Positions 1 through 9,966 of a stretch of 10,000 nucleotides of DNA are shown here, in pieces. Source of the DNA: Anaeromyces robustus (taxonomy: Eukaryota > Neocallimastigomycota > Neocallimastigomycetes > Neocallimastigales > Neocallimastigaceae); NCBI GenBank assembly GCA_002104895.1, contig MCFG01000249.1, positions 72,501-82,500 on the forward strand. The letters are read 5' to 3'. The notes under the pieces were generated by a model. The model saw only the letters and a list, made by a program, of their open reading frames with translations. It made no database searches and had not been told where the DNA came from. Each line of letters starts with the position of its first letter. Within the stretch, counting starts at the first letter, position 1. Position numbers and translations under genes: made by a program.

Positions 1-1692
1 GGTATTATTCACTTTTTTACCAATATTAATTTCTGATAAATTTGTAAATATTGAATAAATACGATAAGTTATGAACCACATTGGAAGTATTATTAAATTA
101 CTGACAGTGGCTATAATGAATAAAAGAAGATTACATTCCCACTTAAAATAAATATTGTTATATAGGATTGGCATAAAAGTACATATAATTATACCAAGGA
201 TAATAATATTGCATAAACCAGGTGAAATAGATTTCAAATAAGGATGATTTTTATTTTTATAAACAAGAACCATTATTATAATGAAAGCTATAATAAAAAA
301 TGCAGTCAAAAAATATAATAAAATATTATATAAAGATATAACATTGGTTGTAATTAAATCTTTATCAAGGTAAATGTTAGAAAAAGCATTTATTAATTTT
401 TCTGTATCATTACTTATCAGAAATTCTTTTATTGCTAATGGAATTACTAATTCTATTTCCATATAAGAAGGACTTAATCTATTCTTTTTAAAAAATTCCT
501 TTATACGAACTGGTTTAATTTCTTCTTCAAGTTTAATTATGATTTCGCATTCTTCTAGATAAAAGTCTCCATAATGATTCTCTAATAATGATTCTGATTT
601 TAAATATGAAATAATATTTTTATTTGTTGGTTTAAGTTCGATATATTCTTTATTTTCATTTTTATTTTCATTTATTATTAAAGAAGTTTCATTATCATTA
701 CTTATTATTTTTTCTGCATTTTTTTCTTCCTTTATTTCCTTTCCACTTCTTTTTGAAGGATTTATTGAATGTTCCATTACATTTATATACATTTTCTCAT
801 ATTCTATTATATCATTTTCTTTATTATCTTCTTTATTATTATTCATTTCATTTACTTTCTTTTCATTTTCATGCCTTTTTTCTTTTTCTTTTTCTTTTTC
901 CTTTTCCTTTTCTATTACATTTTTATCTAAAATATTTGAAGTATATTCATTAAAATTAAAAGTTGGTATCTTACCAAAATTCTTCATTCGAAAAATTTGG
1001 GATTCCATAGACGTTAAATGTAATGCAACATCAATAAGTACTTCCTTTGAAATAGTGGATTTATTATTTATAACTAAATAATTATCATCAGTAACACTAT
1101 AACCCTTAGGAAGAGATAGAACAGAAAAAGGTTTTTTAGCTTTTGACTTTATTATTGGATAATAAGAAGCTTTACCTTTAAAAATTAAATTATCTTCATT
1201 AATAAATGAACGAAAAGCTTTTTCTTTGTTTATATTTATAATATTATTTATATCATGATCTTTTGAAAATTGAAGAACTTGATTTCTAAAAGACTGATAA
1301 AAATCAACTGATTCATTTAAATAAAATATATTAAAAAAATTAGAACTTTTATCATATGACTGACTTATATCATTATATTCTGGTATACCATGGTGAAGTG
1401 CTGTATATTCTATAAAAAAATTTAATAATTCATCATCATCACTTAATCCTATACTTAAAAAAGATTGTTGTTGACCTTGTTGTTGTCCTTGGTGTCCTTG
1501 TTGTTCTTGTTGTTCTTGTTGTAATCCTTGTTGTAATCCTTGTTGTTGTCCTTGTTGTTGTCCTTGTTGTAGTTCTGGTTGTAGTCCTTGTTGTAGTTCT
1601 GGTTGTAGTCCTGGTTGTAGTCCTTGTTGTATTTGTTGTTGTTGTATTTGTTGTTGCATTTGTTGCTTCCCTTGTGATTGTACTTGTTGTCC

Positions 1693-1729
<37 letters not shown>

Positions 1730-2730
1730 CCTCTTTGTTGTCCTTGTCCTTGTTGTCGTTGTTGTTGTTGTTGTTGTTGTTGTCCTTGCTGTTGCTGTTG
1801 TTGTTGTTGTTGTTGTTGTTCTTGTTCTTGTTGTATTCGTTGTTGTTCTCGTTGTAGTCGTTGTTGTTCTTCTCGTTGTTGTTGTTCTTGTTTTTGTTGT
1901 TGTCGTTGACGTTCTCTTTCTTCACGTTGATGTTCTCTTTCTTCACGCTCTCGCTCTCTTTGAAGTCTTTGTTCTTCTTGTTGCTGTCTTTGTTGTTCTT
2001 GTTGTTGTTGTTGTTGTCGTTTTTCGACTTTTTTATTATTAGATAATGATGATTTTAGTGATGTATATAAAGGGAATAAATCATTCCATGATTCTAAAAA
2101 TATCTTTTCATTCGTTTGATTATTATTAACATAATAATATAGTACATCAAAATCATATTCAAAGGGAAGTCCATATGTTCCTTGAGTTTTGAGAATTCCA
2201 TTTTTTAAAATTTCAGGATAAGTAAAATTATAAATATCGGTGTAATTAATATGATTATCAAAATTTGTTAAATATTGATGAATACCTTTTAATTTAAAAT
2301 AATGTTCTATTAATTCATTAACTATAGGGAAATTGTTACTAAATAACAATCTTTTATTCATAATTATTATATCATAATCTGATGATTTTAATGCCTTTGA
2401 AACACAGTATAAGTATTTAGCATAATTTGAATCCAATGAATAAATTTTTCCATATTTCTTAAGTACTTCTTCTTTGTCTGGTATATTATTATCACAATAG
2501 GAAAATGAGAGAGTATAATCCTGAAGACGAGTAATATTCATTGTCTTCATTTTAAAGAATTCATTTAATAAAACAAAATCATTTTGTGAATATTTACTCT
2601 CTTCTAAATCAGGTGATTTCATTAAAATATTAATAATTTTATTATTATTATTATCAGCATATACATTATTAAAATAAAATATTAAAAAATAAAACAATAT
2701 AAAATAAATAATATTATTTAAACCCATCAT
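1..2730 (-). CDS. Class C (GABA-B-like) GPCR with solute-binding-protein-like ectodomain and poly-Gln insertion; 3' end beyond window (gene A)
   Basis: Seen: one uninterrupted frame of 910 codons from the ATG at 2730 to the window edge. An in-frame TAA at 2734-2736 makes this the first ATG, and a second ATG follows at once. Residues 1-25 form a hydrophobic signal peptide ending VYA|D. The ectodomain shows paired Cys79/Cys109, YGLPFEYDFDVLYY near 190-203, ESWNDLF, DDDELLNFFIEYT, a GKASYY segment and GKIPTFNF near 587-594, in the order of ABC-type extracellular solute-binding proteins. Gln-rich residues 239-422 and a Lys/Glu/Asn-rich stretch of about 605-690 are insertions. TM1 is about 797-824, then HPYLKSISPGLCN leads into TM2 (about 838-857); Cys866 stands at the top of TM3 (about 868-893), followed by the YRIYSIFTN loop. 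TM4-7 lie outside the window. Known: class C receptors couple ligand closure of a clamshell domain to G proteins. Inferred: a plasma-membrane nutrient or metabolite sensor of unknown ligand. No break suggests a pseudogene. Confidence 0.88.
830..930 (-). repeat. Glu-Lys dipeptide repeat region in gene A
   Basis: On the minus strand, alternating GAA/AAA-AAG codons give an EKEKEKEKEKEK run at about residues 606-617, followed by RHENEKK. This opens a charged, Asn-rich insertion of about 80 residues that gene B lacks at the same place. Gene B instead has a short Cys-containing segment between its IPTFNF and INPIRI motifs. Confidence 0.8.
1465..2016 (-). repeat. CAA-rich trinucleotide repeat encoding Gln-rich residues 239-422 of gene A
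   Basis: CAA codons (TTG on the plus strand) dominate, with a longest pure run of 12 at 1693-1728. The tract is not uniform. Residues about 251-276 are Arg/Glu/Gln with little else, as in a charged helix or coiled coil. Residues about 371-390 carry a short minisatellite reading LQPE/LQQG. The C-terminal part is QQG-rich. The frame stays open through the whole tract. Open frames here on the plus strand, and the Asn-rich minus-strand frame, are shadows of this repeat. Confidence 0.95.
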
Positions 2731-2961
2731 TTTTTATATCTTTTTAGTTATAATATTGATAAATATTGATATTTTTATGATATTTTTTTTTTTTTTTTTG
2801 GTATATTATAATAATATATGAAATAAATACTTTATTGAAAAATATTTATAAATATTTTTTATATATAAATATATGTATAAATGTAATTGTTTTTTATGTT
2901 TTTTTTTTACTATTATTATTAAATATAAAAAATAATTATATATATACATATAATAAATTAA

Positions 2962-3037
2962 TATATAATTAAATATAAAATAGCATAATTTAAAATAATA
3001 ATTTATCGAATTATGCTATTTTATATTTAATTATATA
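2962..3037. repeat. Perfect inverted repeat, 29-bp arms, 18-nt loop
   Basis: The left arm at 2962-2990 ends in ...ataaaatagcataatt. The right arm at 3009-3037, starting aattatgctattttat..., is its exact reverse complement. The loop is 2991-3008. Each arm contains a GC dinucleotide within an otherwise A/T context. It lies about 230 bp upstream of the gene A start. It could be a hairpin terminator, a small foldback element or a regulatory cruciform; no clear target-site duplication is visible. Confidence 0.9.
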
Positions 3038-3051
3038 ATTATAATTCTTCA

Positions 3052-3099
3052 ATTACTTTTTTTATTAATTATTCTTTAATATACAAAAAAAAAAGTAAT
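3052..3099. repeat. Inverted repeat, 12-bp arms
   Basis: attacttttttt at 3052-3063 pairs with aaaaaaagtaat at 3088-3099 across a 24-nt loop. The arms are mostly homopolymer, so the match alone is weak. It is listed because it sits between two better inverted repeats. Confidence 0.55.
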
Positions 3100-3139
3100 C
3101 AATATTTAATTAATATATATTTGAAATTATATTATTAAT

Positions 3140-3191
3140 AAAGGATAACAATATAATAGTATTATTTTTGTAAAATATTTTGTTATCCTTT
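3140..3191. repeat. Inverted repeat, 12-bp arms
   Basis: aaaggataacaa at 3140-3151 is the exact reverse complement of ttgttatccttt at 3180-3191, with a 28-nt loop. The arms hold three G/C pairs, which is uncommon in this spacer. Confidence 0.75.
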
Positions 3192-3466
3192 CGTTAAAAA
3201 ATATTTTTAATTTTAATAAATAGAATTACTAAATAGTTATATTTTAATAATTTTTTTTTTCTATTTATTTTTTATTTTGAATTTGATTTATCAATTGTTT
3301 TTTAAATCCATTTCATATCAATAAATTGTATATTTACTAATAATATGAATATTGTATTTTTTATAATATATTAATTATTTAATAATTATTACTTTTTTTT
3401 TTTAATTTTTTTAGTAAATATTTAAAGACTTCATTTTACTTTAAATATAATTTTATTTATTTTTGT

Positions 3467-3474
<8 letters not shown>

Positions 3475-3509
<35 letters not shown>
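3475..3509. repeat. Poly(A) tract, 35 bases
   Basis: An uninterrupted run of 35 A on the plus strand (T on the gene-sense strand), about 745 bp upstream of the gene A start. Long homopolymers of this kind disfavour nucleosomes; a role here is only a guess. Confidence 0.95.
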
Positions 3510-3513
<4 letters not shown>

Positions 3514-3577
3514 GAAATAGAAATATATATATATAACTTTTTTTTAATTATTTCCTAAAAAAGAGAAACATATTCTA

Positions 3578-3593
3578 TAGTACATTTGTACTA
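3578..3593. repeat. Short palindrome, 7-bp arms
   Basis: tagtaca-tt-tgtacta is an inverted repeat with a 2-nt centre. It holds four G/C bases amid A/T-only surroundings, so it could be a dimer-type binding site. No protein or motif family is recognised. Confidence 0.5.
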
Positions 3594-3896
3594 GAAAAAA
3601 AAAAGGTTAAAAATTAAAAAAAAAAAATGTTTAAAAAATGTTTTCTTTTTTTAAACTTTTTTTTTTAATTATGGTTAATTAATTTTTAAAATCTAATATT
3701 TAATACTTTCATTTATCCATTTATTTATGTTAATCCTACATAAATTTTAATTAAATTTAATTAAATATATTTAATTAATTAACAAAATGTTTTTTTTTTT
3801 TTTTTAAAAAAAAAATGTTTCGAATATTTTTAAAACAAATAATTGAAAACAAAATAGAAAAAAAAAAAAAAAGATTATTATTTAAAATTAAATAAA

Positions 3897-3958
3897 TAAT
3901 AAATAAGTAAATAAATAAATAAATAAATAATAAATAAATAATAAATAAATAAATAATA
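3897..3958. repeat. AAAT-type interrupted microsatellite
   Basis: Repeated aaat units (taaataaataaat...) with occasional loss of one base, giving aataataaat interruptions. Confidence 0.85.
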
Positions 3959-4346
3959 ATTAATTAAATAATTAAATAATTAAATAGAAAATTTTTTAAA
4001 TTTGAAGGTTACACAATTAAATTTTATAAACTGAAAATAAAAATAAAAAAAATAAAAAATAAATAATTGTTCAAAAGAACTTCAAAGACATTATTATTAT
4101 AAAAAAAAGAAATATTACGTATATTTAAATTAATATAATTAATGAACTTCAAAAAAATACTTTAATTCAAATAAGTAAAAATAACTAGAAAAAATTTTCA
4201 GTGTTAATAATATTCTTATTAAATATTTAAAAAAATGTTTAAAAACCAATTATTTATTCAATAATTATGAATAAATAATTAATTTATAAATTTTACAGCA
4301 AAAAAAAAAAAGCATTTCAATGATTATTGCATGTTAATTCCACCAT

Positions 4347-4485
<139 letters not shown>

Positions 4486-4829
4486 AAAAAACATAATACA
4501 AAATTGTTAATAAAAGTTACATCACTTTGATTTACAACTTTCTTTATATTATTTTTAATAATTTATTTTGTTAATTCATTATACCATTTAATTTTTTTAA
4601 TGTATAATATACATTTCAATATATTATAATATAATATAATATTACATAATAATAAATAAAAATTTTTTTAAAATGTTGTGTTCAAAACAATATATATAAT
4701 TAAACGGTTTTTAGTGGATCAAAAATTTATATAATTATTTATTTTTTATTCATTTATTTTATTTATATTTTTATTTAAACCCTATTTATTTATATATTTA
4801 TTTCATCTATATTTAATATGATTAATAAA

Positions 4830-4864
4830 AGGATTTTGTATTTAAAAAACTAATTACAAAACCT
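4830..4864. repeat. Imperfect stem-loop, 10 bp with one bulged A
   Basis: agg-a-ttttgta (4830-4840) pairs with tacaaaacct (4855-4864) around a 14-nt loop, with A4833 unpaired. It lies about 440-480 nt beyond the gene B stop codon, so it could fall near that transcript's 3' end, but nothing else supports a terminator role. Confidence 0.4.
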
Positions 4865-4923
4865 CTAAAATAGGTACATAAATTCCCATTTTTAGTTGAA
4901 TTCTTAATATTATCTATCTATTC

Positions 4924-4948
4924 TTTTTTTTTTTTTTTTTTTTTTTTT
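4924..4948. repeat. Poly(T) tract, 25 bases
   Basis: Uninterrupted run of 25 T on the plus strand, about 360 bp downstream of the gene B stop codon. Confidence 0.93.
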
Positions 4949-5307
4949 AACGTAGAACTTTAAGATCAATTGTTATCCACCATAAAATAAATAACAATAA
5001 AAAATGATAAAAATATTTATATATTATTTATATTTTTTATTTATTTTATTTTTATTATTTAAATATTTATTACATAAATATTTTATTTTTTATCAATTTA
5101 TCTGTTTCTTTATTTTTTTAAATCCTCTATTTTTTTTTTATTTATTTTTCTATTATTCTATTATTTTTTTTATTAATCTATTCATTTCTCTAATTTTTAT
5201 TTTATTTTTTTTTTTTATTTCTTTTTTCTATATTTCATCTTCTTCATATATATAGATTTTTTAGAAAAAAAAAAAAAGATAAAAAAAAATAAAAATATTA
5301 ATTTATA

Positions 5308-5844
5308 TTAAATATTAGTTTGATTTAATTTTTCTAAAGTTTTATTAAAGAAATAATTATTTGGATTATTGGATATGGTTTCATCCATCATTTTTTCAAA
5401 AGAATTTTGATGATGATGCTTATTCTTCTTTTTTTTTAATAATAAAGAACAAGATCTTCCCTTTTCTTTCTTTAAAGGTATAAAATCAGCTATACTTATA
5501 GCATTTATATATTTGTTATCTTTATTATTATTATCATTATTATTTGTATTATCTATGTCATTTTGATCTATAGGGTGCTTATAAATATATATTAATCTTT
5601 TACCAACTAAAAGGTATACAGCAAAAAAATTAGAAATCATATAAGCTAAAATGGCTATAAAAAAATAGAGTGAAAAATTATTTTGTGGTAAATGATAAAG
5701 AACACCAGTCATACAAATATTTAAAAAAAGTAGGATAAAAATAATATAAATAAATTTTATTTCATCATATTGTTTGGAAGCTTTACCAGATTTTTTCATC
5801 ATAATTATCATACTACTTAACTAAAAAAAAAAAAAAATAAAAAA

Positions 5845-5878
<34 letters not shown>

Positions 5879-7733
5879 ATATTTATAAATATATATTTAT
5901 GTTAATAATAAAAGAAATATTACTTACAATAGCTAAAAAATAAATAGCAACAATAATAAATACATAAGCATAACCATTATATCTACAATATAAGAATCGG
6001 CGGGTATGAATATTACCATAAGCAATAATGTAAAATTCATTAAATATAATAAATATTATTGTAATTCCAATAACAATAATTAATGCCAGCATTACAAGAT
6101 GGAATAAATGTTTATTATTTAAACTTTTTCCAATTTCAATTTTAGATTGGTTAGTATAAATACGATAAATACGATAAATAATGGCAGTCATTGGTATAAA
6201 AATTAAATTACGAAAAATAATTTCATAAATTAATTTAACTTTACACATGTCTCCTGAATTAATATGAGCTAAAAGAATTGGGTATAAAGTATTCATAATT
6301 AATCCAAAAATAATAAAATTACAAAATAATGGGGATATTGCTTTTAAGTAAGGATGTTCTCTTTTTTTATGTACTTTTATCATAATACATAATAAAATGA
6401 TACTATAAATAATCATAGAAATATAGGATAAAACATTGTATATATTAATATTATTAATGGTGATAACTTTAGTTTCCATAATATTAGAAAGTGTCCTGGT
6501 CATTAATGGAATATCATTGTTTATTAAATATTTTTTAATAATACTTGGGAGTAATAATCTTATTTCCATGAAATTAGCACTAAAATTATTTTTTTTAAAA
6601 ATTTTTTTAATACGTATAGGATTAATATGTTCTATAATATCACATAAATCAGGGTACATTTGACAATAATTTTGATAATGATCCAAGTTTTTATCCTTAA
6701 AATTAAATGTGGGTATACTACCAAATTTTTGTGCACGAAATAATTGCATATCTTTAGAAGTTAATTGATAAGCTATTTTTACTAAAATTTCTTTATCAAT
6801 TTTACTATGGGTATTAATGATTAAATATTTTTCATTAAGAACTGTATAATTTTGAGGAAGAGGTAAAGGGATGGGTAAAATATTATTATTATTAAAATTT
6901 GTATTATCTGTAATAGTATCATTAGTATCAATAATATTTATATTCATTGTATTTTTATTAATATAATTATTATTATTTTTATAAAAAAATCCATAGAAAG
7001 AAGCTCTTCCTTTAAATAGTATATTATTACCAGATAAAAATTGATTAAAGGATTGATTTATATCTATATCTAAAAATTTTTTTAGTTGATTAGATAATTC
7101 ATCCTCAGATTTTACTTTTTTAGATATTGATTTTGATTCTAGTTCTAGTTCTAATTCTGAACAATTAATAATAAAATTTCTAAAATTCTTATATAATTCT
7201 TCAGATGTTGAATTATAAAACAAATCATAATAATTTTTATCTATATCATTTTCTCTTTTTTTTAAAGGTGCCATATAATAATTTTTATCCTTTTTATTAT
7301 ATATACTTAGGGTATATTCAATAAATATATTTAATAATTCATCATTATCATTTATATTTAAGTTTAATGGTAAAACAGATTTTGATATTGAATCAGAAGT
7401 ATAAATCGATGACTTTAGTTCTTCCAATAATGCATTCCAAGATAAATTTTCATTATTTTTAAGAAATGAATATATTGAATCATCGATATTATTAATAATT
7501 GTATTATTAATTGGGTTGGTATAAAATTTATTATTATAATTATTATTACTTATTTTAGAACGTTTAAAATGTCTTCGTACATTACCATTATTATTATAAT
7601 AATTATTCTTATTATTATTATCATTATAATAATTATTATTATTATCATTATTATAATAATTATTATTATTATTATTATAATAACTATTATTATTATCATT
7701 ATAATAATTGTTATTATTATTATTATTATTATT

Positions 7734-7775
<42 letters not shown>

Positions 7776-8651
7776 AGTATTATTAGTATTATTATTATTA
7801 TTACTCTTATTATTATTATTATTAGTAGTAGTAGTAGTAGTAGTATTTTTACTCTTATTATTATTATTATTATTTTTATTATTATTGTTATTACTTTTAG
7901 TATTATTATTAGCATCATTATTATTAGCATTACTATTATTATGAGCATCATTATTGTTAGTTTTATTAGTATTATTAGAATTTTCATTATTATCATCATT
8001 AATATTTATATTATTTTTAAAATTATTATTATAATAAAAAAGATCAAAATCCAATTCATAAGGAAGTCCATAAAATCCTTTATCTCCATTTGGATCATTA
8101 TCATTTTTAAAAATACCATCCTCGAAAATATTTGGATCATGATAACTTTTTAATTCATCTTCCTTTATAATATTTGGATATTTAGAAAAATTTAATAAAT
8201 TTCGATAAAGGTGTCTAAATTTAAACTGTTTTTCAATGGAGGAACTTTCTACAAGGTAAGAATCACTATATAAAAATCGATCCTCAACAATCATCATATC
8301 TACTTTATCATTTTTTAAGGCCTTTACCATACAACCCAGATATCCTGCAAATTCTTTATCTTCTGTATAATAAGAAGGAACTAAAAAACGTTTTTGAATT
8401 TGTTCAGGTTCACAATAAATAAAACTTAGTTTTACATTTTTTAAACTTGGATTATTAATATTTATTTCTTCCAAAAATTGATTACTTAATAATGTGATAT
8501 CATCAATAGAATTGGAATATAGAGTATTATTGAAATACGTTTTTTTCATTAAAATTTGAATAACCGTCGTATCAGTCGCCAATACTTTTTTAAAGAAAAG
8601 TATTAAACTGAGATATAGAGCTATAAATGAAATATTTAATAGTTTTATCAT
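5308..8651 (-). CDS. Class C (GABA-B-like) GPCR with solute-binding-protein-like ectodomain and poly-Asn insertion; two exons (gene B)
   Basis: Exon 1 is 8651-5928 (908 codons) and exon 2 is 5820-5308 (170 codons plus TAA), joined in phase 0 to give about 1078 residues. An in-frame TAA at 8670-8672 supports the start. Residues 1-25 are a signal peptide ending VLA|T. The ectodomain has Cys80/Cys107, YGLPYELDFDLFYYN at 194-208, Asn-rich 208-357, LSWNALLEEL, DNDELLNIFIEYT, IPTFNF at 646-651 and Cys663/Cys670. TM1 is about 737-759; HPYLKAISP (766-774) leads into TM2 (about 776-795). Cys803 before TM3 (about 806-826) and Cys889 before TM5 fit the conserved class C disulphide. TM4 is about 852-870, TM5 about 894-913, TM6 about 930-948 and TM7 about 957-979, followed by a tail of about 100 residues with a KKKKNKHHH cluster. 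YDEIKFI before TM6 matches the class C pattern. It is paralogous to gene A, which lies 2.6 kb downstream on the same strand. Ligand unknown; a receptor role is inferred from the architecture. Confidence 0.9.
5821..5927 (-). other. Spliceosomal intron of gene B (107 nt, phase 0)
   Basis: Read on the minus strand, the intron opens with GTAAGT at 5927 and closes with a long T run ending TTTAG at 5821. It falls exactly between codons (ATT | TTA). Removing it joins TM5 (ending YFLAI) to LSSMIIMMKKSG and the TM6-TM7 exon, which restores a full seven-helix receptor. Read through, the frame meets a TAA after 14 codons, at 5883-5885. The only branch-like motif I see is TTAAC at 5905-5901, about 80 nt from the acceptor, which is far for a fungal intron, so the branch point is uncertain. 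Confidence 0.88.
7581..8030 (-). repeat. AAT/AAC-rich repeat encoding Asn-rich residues 208-357 of gene B
   Basis: The tract encodes about 150 residues, mostly Asn, and includes a run of 23 Asn (7707-7775) made of AAT codons plus 13 consecutive AAC codons at 7737-7775. A block of seven ACT (Thr) codons lies at 7824-7844. The C-terminal part has five Tyr-Tyr pairs, at residues 316, 324, 332, 341 and 351, spaced 8 to 10 residues apart. Many N-x-T/S sequons occur on a part of the protein predicted to be extracellular. The frame is maintained throughout. Confidence 0.95.
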
Positions 8652-8690
8652 TTTCTTTATTCGTATCTTTTATTAAAATTTGATAAAATA

Positions 8691-8716
8691 ATAAATAATA
8701 TTGACTTATTATTTAT
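8691..8716. repeat. Stem-loop just upstream of gene B, 10-bp arms
   Basis: ataaataata at 8691-8700 is the reverse complement of tattatttat at 8707-8716, with a 6-nt loop (ttgact). It starts 40 bp before the start codon, so it may lie in the 5' leader. All stem pairs are A/T, so stability would be low. Confidence 0.5.
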
Positions 8717-9447
8717 ATAATTAATTATTATACAAAAAGGTGAATTAGTAAATAATATATATATACATATAATAAATATCAGATATTTAAAATAATATCT
8801 TACATAATATTTCTAAATTTCTAACATTTATTAAATATATATACTATTTACTATTTTTATTATATACTTGTAATATTTTTAATATGATAAAATTGAAATT
8901 TATGGAAAAAAATTTTATATATATATATGTTAATTTATTTAATTATAAAACAGTTAGAATTGATTTTATTTTTATTAAAAAAATATTAGATATTTATTAT
9001 TACAGTAATTATGTTATTTATTATTATATAGTGGTTAAAATATTATTTTTATTATTGTAGTTACTGTTAATACTAAATAATATATATAAACAAAAAATAA
9101 ACTTTTTATTCTGTAACAAAAATTATTCTTATTTTTCTTAACATTATAATTTCTTATTATTAATTTCTATTTTATTTAATAGTGAATTATATTAAACCTA
9201 TATATATATTTTATTTTTTTTAAAGTAATTTCTTAAATTGTTGAAGAATAAATATCTCTTATTCAAGTAATTGTAATTTATTAAAAAAAAAAAAATTAAG
9301 AATTAATTATTAATGTTCATATAAATACGTATATTAAAATAAAATCAAATTTTTAATATGTTTATTATTTGCTTTGTTTTATTATAATTAAATCACTCTT
9401 TTACTTTTTTTTATTACTTTTTTTATTTATATATTTTTATTTATGAG

Positions 9448-9474
9448 TATAAAAACAAAAAACTTGTTTTTATA
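9448..9474. repeat. Tight hairpin, 11-bp arms, 5-nt loop
   Basis: tataaaaacaa (9448-9458) pairs perfectly with ttgtttttata (9464-9474). A second small hairpin (cttttt/aaaaag, 9481-9497) follows directly. The function is unknown. Confidence 0.6.
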
Positions 9475-9561
9475 TAATAACTTTTTTCTATAAAAAGAAA
9501 CGGTTAATGGTATATAAAAAATATATGTATATTTGATTTTAAATTTTTTTTAAGTTTTTAA

Positions 9562-9567
<6 letters not shown>

Positions 9568-9598
<31 letters not shown>
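9568..9598. repeat. Poly(A) tract, 31 bases
   Basis: Uninterrupted run of 31 A on the plus strand, about 920 bp upstream of the gene B start. It resembles the 35-A run upstream of gene A. Confidence 0.95.
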
Positions 9599-9600
<2 letters not shown>

Positions 9601-9964
9601 GAGTAAAAACATATAAAATGTTAACAAAATGATAAATTTAGTAAAATTAAATTATTTATTTACTTTTTATTCATTTATTTAATCATGGTATATTTATTTA
9701 TCAATATATTTATTTATTCATTAATATATTTTTTTACAATCATCTACATATTAAAAAAGAAAATCATATTAATTAATTAAATTATTCATATTTGTAACAC
9801 CATTAATTAAATTTTATTCGTTCTTAACAAAAATTCTATTCAATATACTTAACTATGTAACTAAATGAATAAACTTTATTTATTATAATTTTCCTTTTTA
9901 TTATTATTATGATTATTATTATTTTACATCCTTAAAACTTTAAAAAATAATAATAGAAAAAAAA

Positions 9965-9966
<2 letters not shown>

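Noticed and set aside
753-953. Plus-strand 66-residue hydrophobic frame
   Set aside because: It is antisense to the Lys/Glu/Asn-rich insertion of gene A; the Phe/Leu/Tyr composition is the mirror of those codons.
1465-2016. Frameshift or pseudogene in gene A because of the long repeat
   Set aside because: Codon-by-codon reading shows the frame stays open through the repeat, with homologous receptor motifs on both sides.
1455-2046. Asn-rich and Val/Leu-rich open frames over the CAA repeat
   Set aside because: They are other-frame readings of the poly-Gln tract, which lies inside a 910-codon open frame.
3331-3421. Inverted repeat tatttactaa / ttagtaaata
   Set aside because: An 11-bp pairing with a 70-nt loop and almost no G/C; expected often in this background.
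5004-5255. Plus-strand 83-residue frame made almost only of F, I, L, Y and S
   Set aside because: The composition is that of random T-rich DNA; there is no recognisable domain and no gene-like flanks.
5308-5811. Separate 167-residue membrane protein gene
   Set aside because: Its helices are TM6, TM7 and the tail of the receptor. A phase-0 GTAAGT/TTTAG intron joins it to the upstream frame, so it is exon 2 of gene B, not its own gene.
5883-5927. True C-terminus of gene B at the 5883 stop
   Set aside because: The last 14 codons lie after a consensus donor, and stopping there would leave a receptor with only five helices.
6436-6663. Plus-strand 75-residue frame
   Set aside because: It lies wholly antisense to the stalk and TM1 coding sequence of gene B and has no independent support.
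7550-8153. Ile/Val/Leu-homopolymer frames on both strands
   Set aside because: These are shadow frames of the poly-Asn repeat of gene B.
9002-9067. Inverted repeat acagtaa / ttactgt
   Set aside because: Only 7 bp with a loop of over 50 nt; easily a chance match.
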